64,000 nucleotides of DNA from Pontibacter korlensis (GTDB lineage Bacteria; Bacteroidota; Bacteroidia; Cytophagales; Hymenobacteraceae). The translations under genes were made by a program, and so were the position numbers. Location: assembly GCF_000973725.1 (NCBI RefSeq), contig NZ_CP009621.1:5077001-5141000 (forward strand), written 5' to 3'. Below are positions 42,510-52,286 of the stretch, in pieces (position 1 is the first letter of the stretch; every line of letters starts with the position of its first letter). The notes beneath the pieces are model-generated. The model searched no databases, was not told the origin of the DNA, and worked only from the letters and a program-made list of their open reading frames with translations.

Positions 42510-45500
42510 ATGTTTACCCTTATATCGCTGCCCAAGCGCAGTTTAGTACTCGCATTATTGTTTTTGCTGTACGTACCCCTGCTGTACGCACAACGTCCTG
42601 CTTTAGACTTTGGAAATAACACTATTCCTAACCGGGTAGTGTATAAACTAAAGCCTCAGCAATCAACTCTCCTCCGCAAAGCGCCCGGAGAAGGTATAAT
42701 CCAGGTACTACAGCAGATCGGTGCAAAGCAGGTAACTCAGAAGTTTCCTCAGGTAGCGGCACAACAGGTAATGGCCAGTGCACGAAGAGCTGCCCCGGCT
42801 GTAGACCTTTCGCTTATTTATGAGTTGCAGTATGCTTCCAGCCACTCTTTTGAAGAGGTTAAAACTGCCCTGATGGCAACAGGACAGGTAGCCTACGTGG
42901 AGCCGCTGTATATACGTGAGCCTTTACACCAGCCAAACGACCCTGCCTCCGATTCTACTAAAACAACACAGTTTTACTTAAAGCAGGTGCAAGCTTACGC
43001 TGGTTGGGCAGTGGAGCGTGGCGATACTAACATGGTTATCGGTATACTTGACACCGGCTTTAGGCTGTCACACCAGGACTTGAAGTCAAAAGTAAAGCAT
43101 AATTACGACGACCCGATTGACGGCATAGATAACGACGGAGACGGATATATTGACAATTTCAGCGGCTGGGACTTTGCCGACCGTGACAACGATGTAGCCG
43201 ATGATAGCCCCTGGCGGGGACATGGCACTGCTGTAGCCGGTGTAGCTGCCGGTGCTACTAACAACGGAACAGGCATGGCAGGTTTAGGCTATAACGCCAT
43301 GTTTATGCCGCTTAAGGTTTTCTCTTCTTACCCTAATGGTCCTTTTGGCGGATATGAGGCTATTGTATATGCTGCTAACAAGGGATGTAAAGTTATTAAC
43401 CTCTCCTGGGGCGGCACCGGTTATTCTGAGTTTGAGCAGGATATCATCAACTATGCTGCCCTTGAAAAAGACGTGCTGATAGTTGCTTCAGCCGGTAACA
43501 CCAATGCTCACTTAGACTTTTACCCTGCTTCTTACAAAAATGTACTTTCTGTAGGAGGCTCTAATAAACAGGATGTAAAATTCAAAGACCATACTTACAG
43601 CTATAATATCGACCTCATCTCTCCTAGCGCCGAAATTTACAGCACATCTGTACTCGGGGACGCCAGATACGGCAATGTCGGTGGTACTTCCTTTTCTGCC
43701 CCTACTGTAGCTGGTGGTGCCGCCTTAGTACGGGCACGGTTTCCTGATCTTAATGCAGGTCAGGTAGCCGAAAGGCTGAGAGTAAGTGCAGACGATATTT
43801 ATAATCTGGCAGGAAACCAGCCATACTTAGAAATGCTTGGCAAGGGCAGATTTAACCTGAAAAAGGCACTTAAAGCTGAAGCGCTTAAATCAGTTCGCTG
43901 CCTCTCGTTTGCGCCAAGCCCTAACCAAAGTATGACGGCAGGAAGCGTAGTAACATTAGATGCCAGCTTCATCAACCTACTCTCTCCTGTTAATGACCTG
44001 GAGGTTACTCTAACATCCCTGTCGCCGCATGTAAGCGTGGTGCAGGATAAAATAAAGTTAAAGAGTATAGGTACTATGGGTACAGCCTCATCAGGTAAGC
44101 CTCCTTTCCTGATCAGGATTTCAAATGATGCACCCAATAACCATAAAGTATACTTCCGTTTGGGTTATTCAGATGGTGATTACAGCGATTTCCAGCATTT
44201 TACGCTGATCATCAATCCTAATTTTGTAACCCTTAATGCCGGAAACTTGCACTTAACGCTCAACAGCGAGGGCAATATTGGCTATAATGGCCTTAACCTG
44301 AAGCAGGGAGTAGGTGCAACCTATAAAGGTAGTTCTTCCCTCCTGTTCGAAGGTGGGCTGGTCTTGTCTGCAGCAGAAGGAAAAGTAGCAGATAACATCC
44401 ATAACGAAAACTGGCAGAATAGTCGTGGTTTTACCACACTGGTTCCTACTACACCTCATTTCAATACACGCCTGGCTGACCAGGAAATCAGAAGCCTGAT
44501 GGAGACAAAGGTACAGGGGCACCCACTGGTGGAAGTAAAGACTATTGGTTACTCATGGGCCAGCGACCCGGATCAGGATTATGTGATTATTGAATACCAG
44601 CTCACAAATAAGTCTACAGAAGCGATTCCAGTATTGCACGCAGGCCTTTTTGCTGATTGGGATATAGGTAACTACACAGAGAATAAAGCAGGCTGGGATG
44701 CTGAGTTGAAATTAGGTTATGCCTACCATGCCAGCGCCTCCTTACCTTATACTGGTATCAAGATTCTGACTCCTGAAAATCAGCTAATCTACCACGCGAT
44801 AGATAATATTGGCCGAAATGACTCTACTGTTACCGTTGATGATGGTTTTTCAGCGGCAGAGAAGTATAAAGTTATCTCGAATGGTGTGAGCCGTGAGCGT
44901 GCCGGCGGAAAGTATGGCAACAGTATATCGCATGTGGTAGGCGCTACCGCTGTTGACCTTGCCCCTCGCCAGACGAAAACAATTGCTTTTGCAGTAGTGG
45001 CCGGCGATAATCTGGACGCTTTGAAAGAACATGCACAGGCCGCACAGGAGAAGTATAAACGCATTAAATCTGGCCCTGCTCCAGTTGCTATGGCTTACCA
45101 GACATGTGCTGCTGACGCCGTGGTGATTGCTCCGGACGGAGGAAGCTACTTCAACTTCTACGCCGATCCTGAAGCAACCGAATTACTGGCCTCTGGTTCT
45201 GAGTTCACAATAAGTGAGGCATTGGAAAGCGGCCAGATATACGTTGCCAACGCAGATTCTCTTTACCTAAGCAACCTTGTGCCAATGGAAGTACAGGTCG
45301 TACCAACATCTCATGCTTCGTTCAGAGGCTTGGCAAACACTGCACAGATCAACAAGGCTATAGAATTCAAAGATGAGAGCGACCATGCCACCAGCTGGCT
45401 CTGGGACTTTGGTGATGGCAATACATCATCTGAGCAGCATCCGAAGCATACCTATAAAAAGCCAGGCAGCTACACCGTAACACTTACAGTTACTAATATT

Positions 45501-45806
45501 TTAAACTGTACACGAAGCTCCTATCAGCAGGTGCTCGACGTGTTTGACTCCGCACCAAGGTTGTACCCTAACCCAACGACAGGGCAAATCACCCTGAACC
45601 TGACAAGGCCTGTAACAGAGCAGCAAAATTCTATACCTGAGGTACGCCTGACAGACATGACTGGTAAAGCAGTGTCCGCAGTACCGCTTGCAACCAGCAG
45701 CACCAGTATACGCTACGACCTCAGCCATCTTACTGCTGGTGTTTATATTGCTCACATTACGTACCAGGGGCAAACGTATGTGGAGCGTATACTGGTGAGA
45801 AAGTAA
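42510..45806 (+). CDS. Type IX-secreted subtilisin-like serine protease (S8) with PKD domain
   Basis: 1098 residues from the ATG at 42510, which gives a clean signal peptide (LVLALLFLLYVPLLYAQ); the frame extends to a TTG at 42435 with an extra ATG at 42459. A propeptide region (about 30-130) precedes the S8 domain: Asp in GILDTGFRLSHQD, His in GHGTAVAGVAAG, Ser in GGTSFSAPTVAGGAALV. A beta-rich middle section follows, then a PKD domain (SWLWDFGDGNTSSEQHPKHT) and a type A secretion domain (LYPNPTTGQITLNL ... GVYIAHITYQGQTYVERILV). It should be exported across the outer membrane and anchored or released by the type IX system. Confidence 0.93.
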   Translation: MFTLISLPKRSLVLALLFLLYVPLLYAQRPALDFGNNTIPNRVVYKLKPQQSTLLRKAPGEGIIQVLQQIGAKQVTQKFPQVAAQQVMASARRAAPAVDLSLIYELQYASSHSFEEVKTALMATGQVAYVEPLYIREPLHQPNDPASDSTKTTQFYLKQVQAYAGWAVERGDTNMVIGILDTGFRLSHQDLKSKVKHNYDDPIDGIDNDGDGYIDNFSGWDFADRDNDVADDSPWRGHGTAVAGVAAGATNNGTGMAGLGYNAMFMPLKVFSSYPNGPFGGYEAIVYAANKGCKVINLSWGGTGYSEFEQDIINYAALEKDVLIVASAGNTNAHLDFYPASYKNVLSVGGSNKQDVKFKDHTYSYNIDLISPSAEIYSTSVLGDARYGNVGGTSFSAPTVAGGAALVRARFPDLNAGQVAERLRVSADDIYNLAGNQPYLEMLGKGRFNLKKALKAEALKSVRCLSFAPSPNQSMTAGSVVTLDASFINLLSPVNDLEVTLTSLSPHVSVVQDKIKLKSIGTMGTASSGKPPFLIRISNDAPNNHKVYFRLGYSDGDYSDFQHFTLIINPNFVTLNAGNLHLTLNSEGNIGYNGLNLKQGVGATYKGSSSLLFEGGLVLSAAEGKVADNIHNENWQNSRGFTTLVPTTPHFNTRLADQEIRSLMETKVQGHPLVEVKTIGYSWASDPDQDYVIIEYQLTNKSTEAIPVLHAGLFADWDIGNYTENKAGWDAELKLGYAYHASASLPYTGIKILTPENQLIYHAIDNIGRNDSTVTVDDGFSAAEKYKVISNGVSRERAGGKYGNSISHVVGATAVDLAPRQTKTIAFAVVAGDNLDALKEHAQAAQEKYKRIKSGPAPVAMAYQTCAADAVVIAPDGGSYFNFYADPEATELLASGSEFTISEALESGQIYVANADSLYLSNLVPMEVQVVPTSHASFRGLANTAQINKAIEFKDESDHATSWLWDFGDGNTSSEQHPKHTYKKPGSYTVTLTVTNILNCTRSSYQQVLDVFDSAPRLYPNPTTGQITLNLTRPVTEQQNSIPEVRLTDMTGKAVSAVPLATSSTSIRYDLSHLTAGVYIAHITYQGQTYVERILVRK

Positions 45807-45841
45807 AACTTATACTTTAAAACTTGAGCCTGTAGAAAATA

Positions 45842-47637
45842 AAAAGGGGCTGTCCAAAAAGGGCAGTCCCTTTTTCATTTCTTGGCCTTTTGCTATTTTA
45901 GTAGGCATGAAAAGGCGCAGCGTTGTTTTCAAGGCGCAGCCGGGCCACCAGGTGGTCCTGTTCCCCCAAAGCATCGGAGACCGCATCCCGGAAGGCCACC
46001 CGGTGCGGCTCGTGGACCGGGTGGTCGATGAGCTCAACATCGACCGCATCATAGCCACCTATAAAGGCGGGGGCACGAGCAGCTACCACCCACGGATGCT
46101 CTTGAAAGTGCTCTTCTACGCTTACCTGAACAACATCTACTCCTGCCGCCGCATTGCCCGGGCCTTGGAAGAGAACATCCACTTCATGTGGCTCTCGGGC
46201 GGCAGCACCCCCGACTTCCGCACCATCAATGACTTTAGAAGCCGTCGCCTCAAAAACCAGGTCCAGGAGCTCTTCGCCCAGGTGGTGCGCCTGATGCACC
46301 GGTTGGAGTATGTGAGCCTCGAGACCCAGTACGTGGACGGCACCAAGATAGAGGCGGCCGCCAATCGCTATACCTTTGTGTGGCGGGGAGCGGTGGAGAA
46401 GAACAAGGAAAGGCTGGAGAGAAAGATCCGCAGCGTGCTCTGTGACATCGGCCAGGCCATCAAAGAAGACAGGAAAGCGCCCCAGGAGCGGCTGCCCGAG
46501 AAGGTGGACGCCCACCGGCTCAAAGAGGAGATTCAAAAGCTCAACGAGCACGTGGCTGAGCTGGACAAGAAAGCCCGCAAGCAGGTGGCCAAACTGGAAA
46601 AAGAGCACCTGCCGCGACTACAAAAATACGAGGAGCAGTTAGAGAAGCTCGGTGACAGGAACAGCTATAGCAAAACAGACGAGGACGCCACCTTCATGCG
46701 GATGAAAGAAGACCACATGAAGAACGGGCAGCTGAAGCCGGCCTACAACGTGCAGATCAGCTCGGAGAACCAGCTGATCACCAACTTCTCTTTGCACCAG
46801 CGGCCGGGCGACACGGCCACCCTGATTGCCCACCTACAGCAGTTCCAGGAGCATTACCAGCAGCAGTCAAAAGAAGTGGTGGCCGACGCCGGCTACGGCT
46901 CGGAGCAGAACTACGCCTGGCTCGAGGATAAGCAGATCCAGGCCTATGTCAAGTACAACTACTTCCATCAAGAGCAGAAGCGCAAGTTCCGAAATGACAT
47001 CTTCCATCCGCTTAACCTGTACTATAACCAGCAGGAGGACTTCTTCGTCTGCCCCATGGGCCAGCGGCTGGAGCAGGTGGGCCAGTACGAGCGTACATCT
47101 GACTTGGGTTATGTCTCGCAGGTGAGCCGCTACCAGGCCCGCCGGTGCGAGAGTTGCCCCTTAAGAGGGCAGTGCTTCAGGGGCAAGGGCAACAGAGTCA
47201 TCGAGGTCAACCACCGGCTCCAGCGCCTGAAGGCAAAGGCCCGGGAGCTACTGTTGAGCGAGGAGGGGGTGCGCCACCGCAGGCAAAGGGCCATTGAGCC
47301 CGAGGCCGTGTTTGGGCAGGTCAAGAGCAACAACCGCTTCACCCGCTTTAGGTTGCGCACGCTGGCCAAAGCCGAGGTGGACTTTGGCCTGGCCGCTGTG
47401 GCCCATAACCTGCGCAAAGTAGCCCGAAAGGGAGTAAAAGCCTTCGAAGAGGCGCTGGAAAGGGCCGCCTCCGGCCTCTCTGGCGCGCTGAAACAGCCGA
47501 CCGCGGCTCATGCTTGCTTGCTGGACCACTTTTCCGCCTTTTTCAGCCCGAGACGAGCCGTTCTCTACATGGCCGCCTGAAAAACAACAGCAGCCAGATA
47601 AACGCAAAGAGGGTGCCCTTTCAGGACACCCCCTTTT
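45842..47637 (+). mobile_element. Complete IS1182-family insertion sequence
   Basis: About 1.8 kb with one transposase gene. The terminal repeats are GGGGCTGTCCAAAAAGGGCA (45846-45865) and the complement of 47614-47633, matching at 17 of 20 positions; four further A/T bases outside each end also pair. Each end also contains a self-complementary hairpin, so the ends can work as terminators. No clear target duplication was seen. The element sits between the converging 3' ends of the subtilase and aconitase genes, harming neither. Its GC-rich codon use differs from both neighbours. Confidence 0.88.
45907..47580 (+). CDS. IS1182-family transposase
   Basis: 557 residues, intact. N-terminal helical DNA-binding domain (FPQSIGDRIPEGHPVRLVDR), then the DDE core: first Asp in YVDGTKIEAAANRYTFVW, second in KEVVADAGYGSEQNYAWLED, and Glu in the C-terminal RAIEPEAVFGQVKSNNRFTR region. 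A Cys cluster (CESCPLRGQCF) is inserted before the last motif, as in other IS1182/IS5-like enzymes. A long charged coiled-coil (about 145-245) lies between the first two catalytic parts. It belongs to the mobile element at 45842-47637. Confidence 0.93.
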   Translation: MKRRSVVFKAQPGHQVVLFPQSIGDRIPEGHPVRLVDRVVDELNIDRIIATYKGGGTSSYHPRMLLKVLFYAYLNNIYSCRRIARALEENIHFMWLSGGSTPDFRTINDFRSRRLKNQVQELFAQVVRLMHRLEYVSLETQYVDGTKIEAAANRYTFVWRGAVEKNKERLERKIRSVLCDIGQAIKEDRKAPQERLPEKVDAHRLKEEIQKLNEHVAELDKKARKQVAKLEKEHLPRLQKYEEQLEKLGDRNSYSKTDEDATFMRMKEDHMKNGQLKPAYNVQISSENQLITNFSLHQRPGDTATLIAHLQQFQEHYQQQSKEVVADAGYGSEQNYAWLEDKQIQAYVKYNYFHQEQKRKFRNDIFHPLNLYYNQQEDFFVCPMGQRLEQVGQYERTSDLGYVSQVSRYQARRCESCPLRGQCFRGKGNRVIEVNHRLQRLKAKARELLLSEEGVRHRRQRAIEPEAVFGQVKSNNRFTRFRLRTLAKAEVDFGLAAVAHNLRKVARKGVKAFEEALERAASGLSGALKQPTAAHACLLDHFSAFFSPRRAVLYMAA

Positions 47638-47661
47638 CTTATACCTAAAACTGCTGCGCAA

Positions 47662-49941
47662 TTATGCGTTAGCGTTTTGCTTCTGCAGCTGACGGATCAG
47701 GTTAAGAGCAGAACCAGCTTTGAACCACTCAATCTGACCTGCATTGTAAGTATGGTTAACAAGGAAGCTGTCCTGGCTGCCATCTGGGTGGTGCAGAACA
47801 ACTTTCAGTGGCTGACCTTCTCTGAAGTCTTCCAGACCCAGGATATCGATAGTATCGTTCTCATCGATCAGGTCATAGTCTGCTTTGTTAGCAAACGTAA
47901 GGGCCAGCATACCTTGCTTCTTCAGGTTAGTTTCGTGGATACGCGCGAAAGACTTCACGATAACCGCACGAACACCCAAGTGGCGTGGCTCCATAGCAGC
48001 GTGCTCACGAGATGAACCTTCACCGTAATTCTCATCACCTACAACCACTGTACCGATACCGGCAGCTTTGTAAGTACGAGCAGTGGCAGGAACTGTATCG
48101 TAACCACGAGTCATGTCGTTGTAAACGTTGTTAGCCTCACCGTTGAAAGCATTGATGGCACCGATCAACATGTTGTTAGAGATGTTGTCCAGGTGACCAC
48201 GGTACTTCAACCACGGACCAGCCATTGAGATGTGGTCAGTAGTACACTTACCTTGTGCTTTAATCAGAAGCTTCAGGCCTTTTAGGTCTGTACCTTCCCA
48301 TGGTTTAAAGCCTTCCAGCAGTTGCAGACGGTCAGAAGCAGGATCAACTACTACTTCAACGCTGCTACCATCTTCAGCAGGAGCTACATATCCAGCATCT
48401 TCTACCGCAAAGCCTTGTGGTGGCATCTCAACGCCTCTTGGCTCATCAAGTTTCACCTGCTGGCCGTCTCTGTTTGTAAGCGTATCCGTAAGCGGGTTGA
48501 AAGTAAGATCACCGGCAATAGCGAAAGCTGTTACGATTTCTGGTGAAGCCACGAACGCGTGTGTGTTCGGGTTACCGTCGTTACGCTTCGCGAAGTTACG
48601 GTTGAATGAAGTGATGATTGAGTTCTTACGGTTAGGATCGTCTGTATGACGAGCCCACTGGCCGATACACGGACCGCAAGCGTTTGCCAATACAACACCA
48701 CCCATCTGAGCAAATGTATCTAACAAACCATCACGGGCAGTAGTATAACGAACCAACTCAGAACCAGGAGTGATGGTAAACTCGGACTTAGCCTCCAGGT
48801 TTTTCTCTACAGCCTGAGCTGCAATAGAAGCAGAGCGTGTGATGTCCTCGTAAGAAGAGTTAGTACAAGAACCAATCAAACCTACCTCCAGTTTAGCTGG
48901 CCAGCCGTGCTCTTTAACTACAGCAGCGAACTGAGAAATTGGCCATGCTGCATCCGGAGTGAATGGTCCGTTTACGTGCGGCTCTAGCGCTGAAAGGTCG
49001 ATCTCGATCAGTTGATCATAGAAAGCAGCCGGATCAGCTAAAACCTCGTCATCAGCACGCAGGTTATGCGCTACCTCATCAGCCATCTGAACAATTTCCT
49101 CACGCTTCGTACCGTTCAGGTATTCGCGCATCTTCTGGTCGTAAGCAAATACTGATGTTGTTGCACCAATCTCTGCACCCATGTTACAGATAGTAGACTT
49201 ACCAGTACAAGACATGCTCTCAGCACCTTCGCCAAAGTACTCCACGATAGCACCGGTACCTCCTTTTACAGTCAGGATACCAGCCACTTTCAGGATAACG
49301 TCTTTTGGTGCAGTCCAGCCGCTCATTTTACCAGTCAGCTTCACACCGATAACTTTCGGGAACTTCAGCTCCCATGGCATGCCTGCCATTACGTCTACAG
49401 CGTCGGCACCACCAACACCAATTGCTACCATACCCAAACCACCAGCGTTAGGTGTGTGTGAGTCGGTACCAATCATCATACCACCCGGGAATGCGTAGTT
49501 CTCCAGTACTACCTGGTGAATGATACCAGCACCCGGCTTCCAGAAGCCGATACCATACTTGTTCGATACAGAAGCAAGAAAGTCATAAACTTCTTTGTTC
49601 TCGTTGTACGCGTCCTGAAGGTCAGAATCAGCACCTACACGTGCCTGGATCAGGTGATCGCAGTGCACAGTAGACGGTACAGCTACTTGCGGCTTACCAG
49701 CCTGCATGAACTGAAGCAAGGCCATCTGTGCCGTGGCATCCTGCATTGCTACCCTGTCCGGAGCAAAGTCTACGTAAGACTTTCCACGCTCGAAGCCCTG
49801 CTTCGCTGTACCATCGTACAGGTGAGAATACAGGATCTTCTCTGTCAGGGTAAGCGGACGCCCCACTGCCTGGCGGGCAGCTGCAATACGCTCATCCATG
49901 CCGGCATACACCGCCTTGATCATTTCTAAATCAAATGCCAT
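47662..49941 (-). CDS. acn: Aconitate hydratase (mitochondrial-type)
   Basis: 759 residues. Isomerises citrate and isocitrate through cis-aconitate in the TCA cycle with a [4Fe-4S] cluster. Cluster ligands are in the GLIGSCTNSSYEDITRSA and ANACGPCIGQW motifs; GTDSHTPNAGGLGMVAIGVG and the swivel-domain GDENYGEGSSREHAAMEPRH supply substrate contacts. The length and the order of domains match the mitochondrial-type enzyme widespread in Bacteroidota. It has its own promoter, and its 3' end faces the IS1182 element, which may supply its terminator. Confidence 0.97.
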   Translation of the reverse strand: MAFDLEMIKAVYAGMDERIAAARQAVGRPLTLTEKILYSHLYDGTAKQGFERGKSYVDFAPDRVAMQDATAQMALLQFMQAGKPQVAVPSTVHCDHLIQARVGADSDLQDAYNENKEVYDFLASVSNKYGIGFWKPGAGIIHQVVLENYAFPGGMMIGTDSHTPNAGGLGMVAIGVGGADAVDVMAGMPWELKFPKVIGVKLTGKMSGWTAPKDVILKVAGILTVKGGTGAIVEYFGEGAESMSCTGKSTICNMGAEIGATTSVFAYDQKMREYLNGTKREEIVQMADEVAHNLRADDEVLADPAAFYDQLIEIDLSALEPHVNGPFTPDAAWPISQFAAVVKEHGWPAKLEVGLIGSCTNSSYEDITRSASIAAQAVEKNLEAKSEFTITPGSELVRYTTARDGLLDTFAQMGGVVLANACGPCIGQWARHTDDPNRKNSIITSFNRNFAKRNDGNPNTHAFVASPEIVTAFAIAGDLTFNPLTDTLTNRDGQQVKLDEPRGVEMPPQGFAVEDAGYVAPAEDGSSVEVVVDPASDRLQLLEGFKPWEGTDLKGLKLLIKAQGKCTTDHISMAGPWLKYRGHLDNISNNMLIGAINAFNGEANNVYNDMTRGYDTVPATARTYKAAGIGTVVVGDENYGEGSSREHAAMEPRHLGVRAVIVKSFARIHETNLKKQGMLALTFANKADYDLIDENDTIDILGLEDFREGQPLKVVLHHPDGSQDSFLVNHTYNAGQIEWFKAGSALNLIRQLQKQNANA

Positions 49942-49987
49942 AGTTTTGCTATTGTTAGTGTTTTATACTCTATTTTATAATAGTCTA

Positions 49988-49995
49988 CAAATGTA
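49988..49995 (-). promoter_or_regulatory. -7 promoter element (TACATTTG) of aconitase
   Basis: TACATTTG on the minus strand matches TAnnTTTG, giving a leader of about 40-45 bases before the ATG at 49941. The -33 element is not clear. Confidence 0.55.
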
Positions 49996-50098
49996 CGAAA
50001 ACTATATATCTTGAAAAACATAAGCTTTCACGAATATAGGTTGCTACATTAATATGCATGCATAATCATTAAAATGCGGATTTTTAAGTCATAGGCTG

Positions 50099-50106
50099 TA
50101 CTTTTG
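50099..50106 (+). promoter_or_regulatory. -7 promoter element (TACTTTTG) of the TlpA-like gene
   Basis: TACTTTTG fits TAnnTTTG, with a predicted leader of about 23 bases to the ATG at 50134. Confidence 0.5.
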
Positions 50107-50133
50107 TAATCAGTCATTTTAAATCTTAAGCGC

Positions 50134-51402
50134 ATGAAACATCACTTTAATAATACCTACACCAGACCCTTTTTGTTTTTGGCATTGCTGATAACACAAC
50201 TTCTAATTTCCTGTAGCTCTATGACATCTACTGATAACACGATCCAAACCGGCAGCTGGCGGGTAGCCCTGCAGCACGCCGAGGGTAAAGAAATTCCGTT
50301 CATCATGCAGGCCGAGGAGAAAGACGGCAAAACTGTACTTTACCTTATCAACGGCGAGGAGCGCATTCTTGTAGATGATATTCAGCAGCAGGAAGATTCA
50401 GTTAAAATAGGCCTTCATATTTTTGACGCAGATCTGATTGCCAAAGTTGAAGGCGGCAAAATGGCAGGTCGTTTTGTAAAGAACGATACCAAAGAGCCTT
50501 ATTCTGTGCCTTTCACGGCTGAGCATGGCAAGGAGAACCGCTTTGCAGCCGAGCCAGCCCAAGCTACTTTTGACTATGACGGCAAATGGGAAGTAGTGTT
50601 CACCGAGAAAGACGGCAGCAAAAGCTATAAAGCAGTAGGCGTATTCGAACAGCAGGATAACAACGTAACCGGTACTTTCCTGACCGAAACAGGCGACTAC
50701 CGCTACCTGGAAGGGCAGGTAGAAGGTGATGAACTGAAAGTATCTACTTTTGACGGTAACCATGCCTACCTGTTCACAGCCAAGCCCAATACCGATAGCA
50801 CCCTGACCGGCCATTTTTACTCGGGTATGAAAGGCTACGAAAGCTGGACTGCCAAGCGTAACCCAAATGCCGAGCTCGCCAGCGCCGACACACTTACTTA
50901 CCTGAAGCCAGGGTATGAGTCATTAAGCTTTAGCTTCCCTAACCTACAGGGCGAGCAAGTGTCGCTGTCTGACGACAAGTATAAAAACAAAGTCGTGATT
51001 GTGCAGCTGCTTGGCTCCTGGTGCCCGAACTGTATGGATGAGACGAACTTCCTGGCACCATACTATGATAAGAATAAGGATCGTGGGTTAGAGATTATCG
51101 GCCTTGGCTTTGAGCGTAGCCCAGAATTTGAGAAAGCCGCTGCCCGCCTGCAGAAGATGAAGGACCGCTTGGATGTGAATTACGACCTGTTGGTTGCAGG
51201 TGTGTCTGACAAGGAAGCTGCTGCTAAGGCACTGCCAGCCCTGAACCACGTCCTCTCCTTCCCTACCACTATCTTTATCGACCGCGACGGAAAAGTACGC
51301 AAAATCCACACCGGCTTTTCTGGTCCAGGTACTGGCCAGTACTACGAAGAATGGGTAGCTGATTTCAACAAGACCATGGAAGAACTACTGGCTGAGAAGT
51401 AG
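50134..51402 (+). CDS. TlpA-like thioredoxin lipoprotein
   Basis: 422 residues with a lipoprotein signal (LFLALLITQLLISCSSM, Cys at 27). A beta-rich N-terminal domain (about 35-250) made of two similar halves is followed by a thioredoxin fold (about 275-420): SFSFPNLQGEQVSLSDDKYK, active site GSWCPNCMDETNF (CPNC), and SFPTTIFIDRDGKVRKIHTG. It is probably anchored facing the periplasm and supplies or takes electrons for thiol exchange. The N-terminal domain is not recognised and may bind the client. Confidence 0.88.
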   Translation: MKHHFNNTYTRPFLFLALLITQLLISCSSMTSTDNTIQTGSWRVALQHAEGKEIPFIMQAEEKDGKTVLYLINGEERILVDDIQQQEDSVKIGLHIFDADLIAKVEGGKMAGRFVKNDTKEPYSVPFTAEHGKENRFAAEPAQATFDYDGKWEVVFTEKDGSKSYKAVGVFEQQDNNVTGTFLTETGDYRYLEGQVEGDELKVSTFDGNHAYLFTAKPNTDSTLTGHFYSGMKGYESWTAKRNPNAELASADTLTYLKPGYESLSFSFPNLQGEQVSLSDDKYKNKVVIVQLLGSWCPNCMDETNFLAPYYDKNKDRGLEIIGLGFERSPEFEKAAARLQKMKDRLDVNYDLLVAGVSDKEAAAKALPALNHVLSFPTTIFIDRDGKVRKIHTGFSGPGTGQYYEEWVADFNKTMEELLAEK

Positions 51403-51420
51403 TAAAACTCCCATCAAAGA

Positions 51421-51464
51421 AAAGCAAAAGGCCGCAGTTTCTAGGAGCTGCGGCCTTTTGCTTT
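51421..51464. terminator. Terminator after the TlpA-like gene
   Basis: Perfect 17-bp stem, 51421-51437 with 51448-51464, usable in both directions between the TlpA-like gene and the methyltransferase. Confidence 0.9.
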
Positions 51465-51490
51465 CCAGTCGACTCTGCTCAGTATTTTAC

Positions 51491-52111
51491 CTAAGGCTTT
51501 CGCAGTCTCACCAACCTGAAGGCACCTCCCAAAGCGGCTGGTTCATTTAATTCGATCACCAAGGATGTATGCTGGGCGATATTACCTATACTTCTGTTGA
51601 TGTCAGAAAAGAGGGCACTGGCAACTTGGTTCAAGAGGCGTCGAACCACAGAAGGCTTTTGCCCGTCGGGCAAGAACTTGTCAAACACCATTACAGTACC
51701 ACCTGGTTTCAGCACCCGCTCTACCTCCTTAATACACGCCTCTGGATCAGGAATGACGGCAAGTACAAGGTGCAATATAACCGCATCGAAAGAGGCATCT
51801 GCAAAGCGCAACTGTTGCCCGTTCATTACCTGGGCATCTACTGTTATGTTTAGCTTGTGCGCCCGCTGCTTTAGTTTGGCTACCATGCCAGGGGTAATAT
51901 CGATGGCGGTCAGGTTGGTGTAGCCTTGCAGGTAAGGTAAGTCGAGGCCAGTACCTGCTCCAAGTATGAGTATGGCATCAGCAGGTTTTGCCCGCAGCAG
52001 TTGTACAGAGCGCTTTCTATACTTTCGGAAAATACGGTCCGCGATAAAGTCGTAAACAGGAAGGTACAGCGTATACCGCAGGCGATTCCAGGTGTTGGTG
52101 TTCAGGCTCAT
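51491..52111 (-). CDS. Class I SAM-dependent methyltransferase
   Basis: 206 residues of the UbiE/Methyltransf_11 type. Motif I is AILILGAGTGLDLPYL, and later motifs are TAIDITPGMVAKLKQRA, FDAVILHLVLAVIPDPEA and VLKPGGTVMVFDKFL. There is no membrane segment. The substrate is unknown; the gene is near a polyprenyl synthase, but MenG/UbiE itself would be longer and has other signature residues. It is likely a small-molecule or lipid methylase. Confidence 0.8.
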   Translation of the reverse strand: MSLNTNTWNRLRYTLYLPVYDFIADRIFRKYRKRSVQLLRAKPADAILILGAGTGLDLPYLQGYTNLTAIDITPGMVAKLKQRAHKLNITVDAQVMNGQQLRFADASFDAVILHLVLAVIPDPEACIKEVERVLKPGGTVMVFDKFLPDGQKPSVVRRLLNQVASALFSDINRSIGNIAQHTSLVIELNEPAALGGAFRLVRLRKP

Positions 52112-52286
52112 CTTTCATAGGTTATCTTGCAAAAGCAAAGCTACCTACTGTACCTATACTACCTGTTTCAAAATTTCAGCTGATGTTTATAAAAGTATAA
52201 GATAGGCTGCTTTTCAAACACTCACAGAAACTGCGCATACTGCAAAATCTATCTAAACTTATCGGCTAAAAGCTAGCTTCTTGAGC

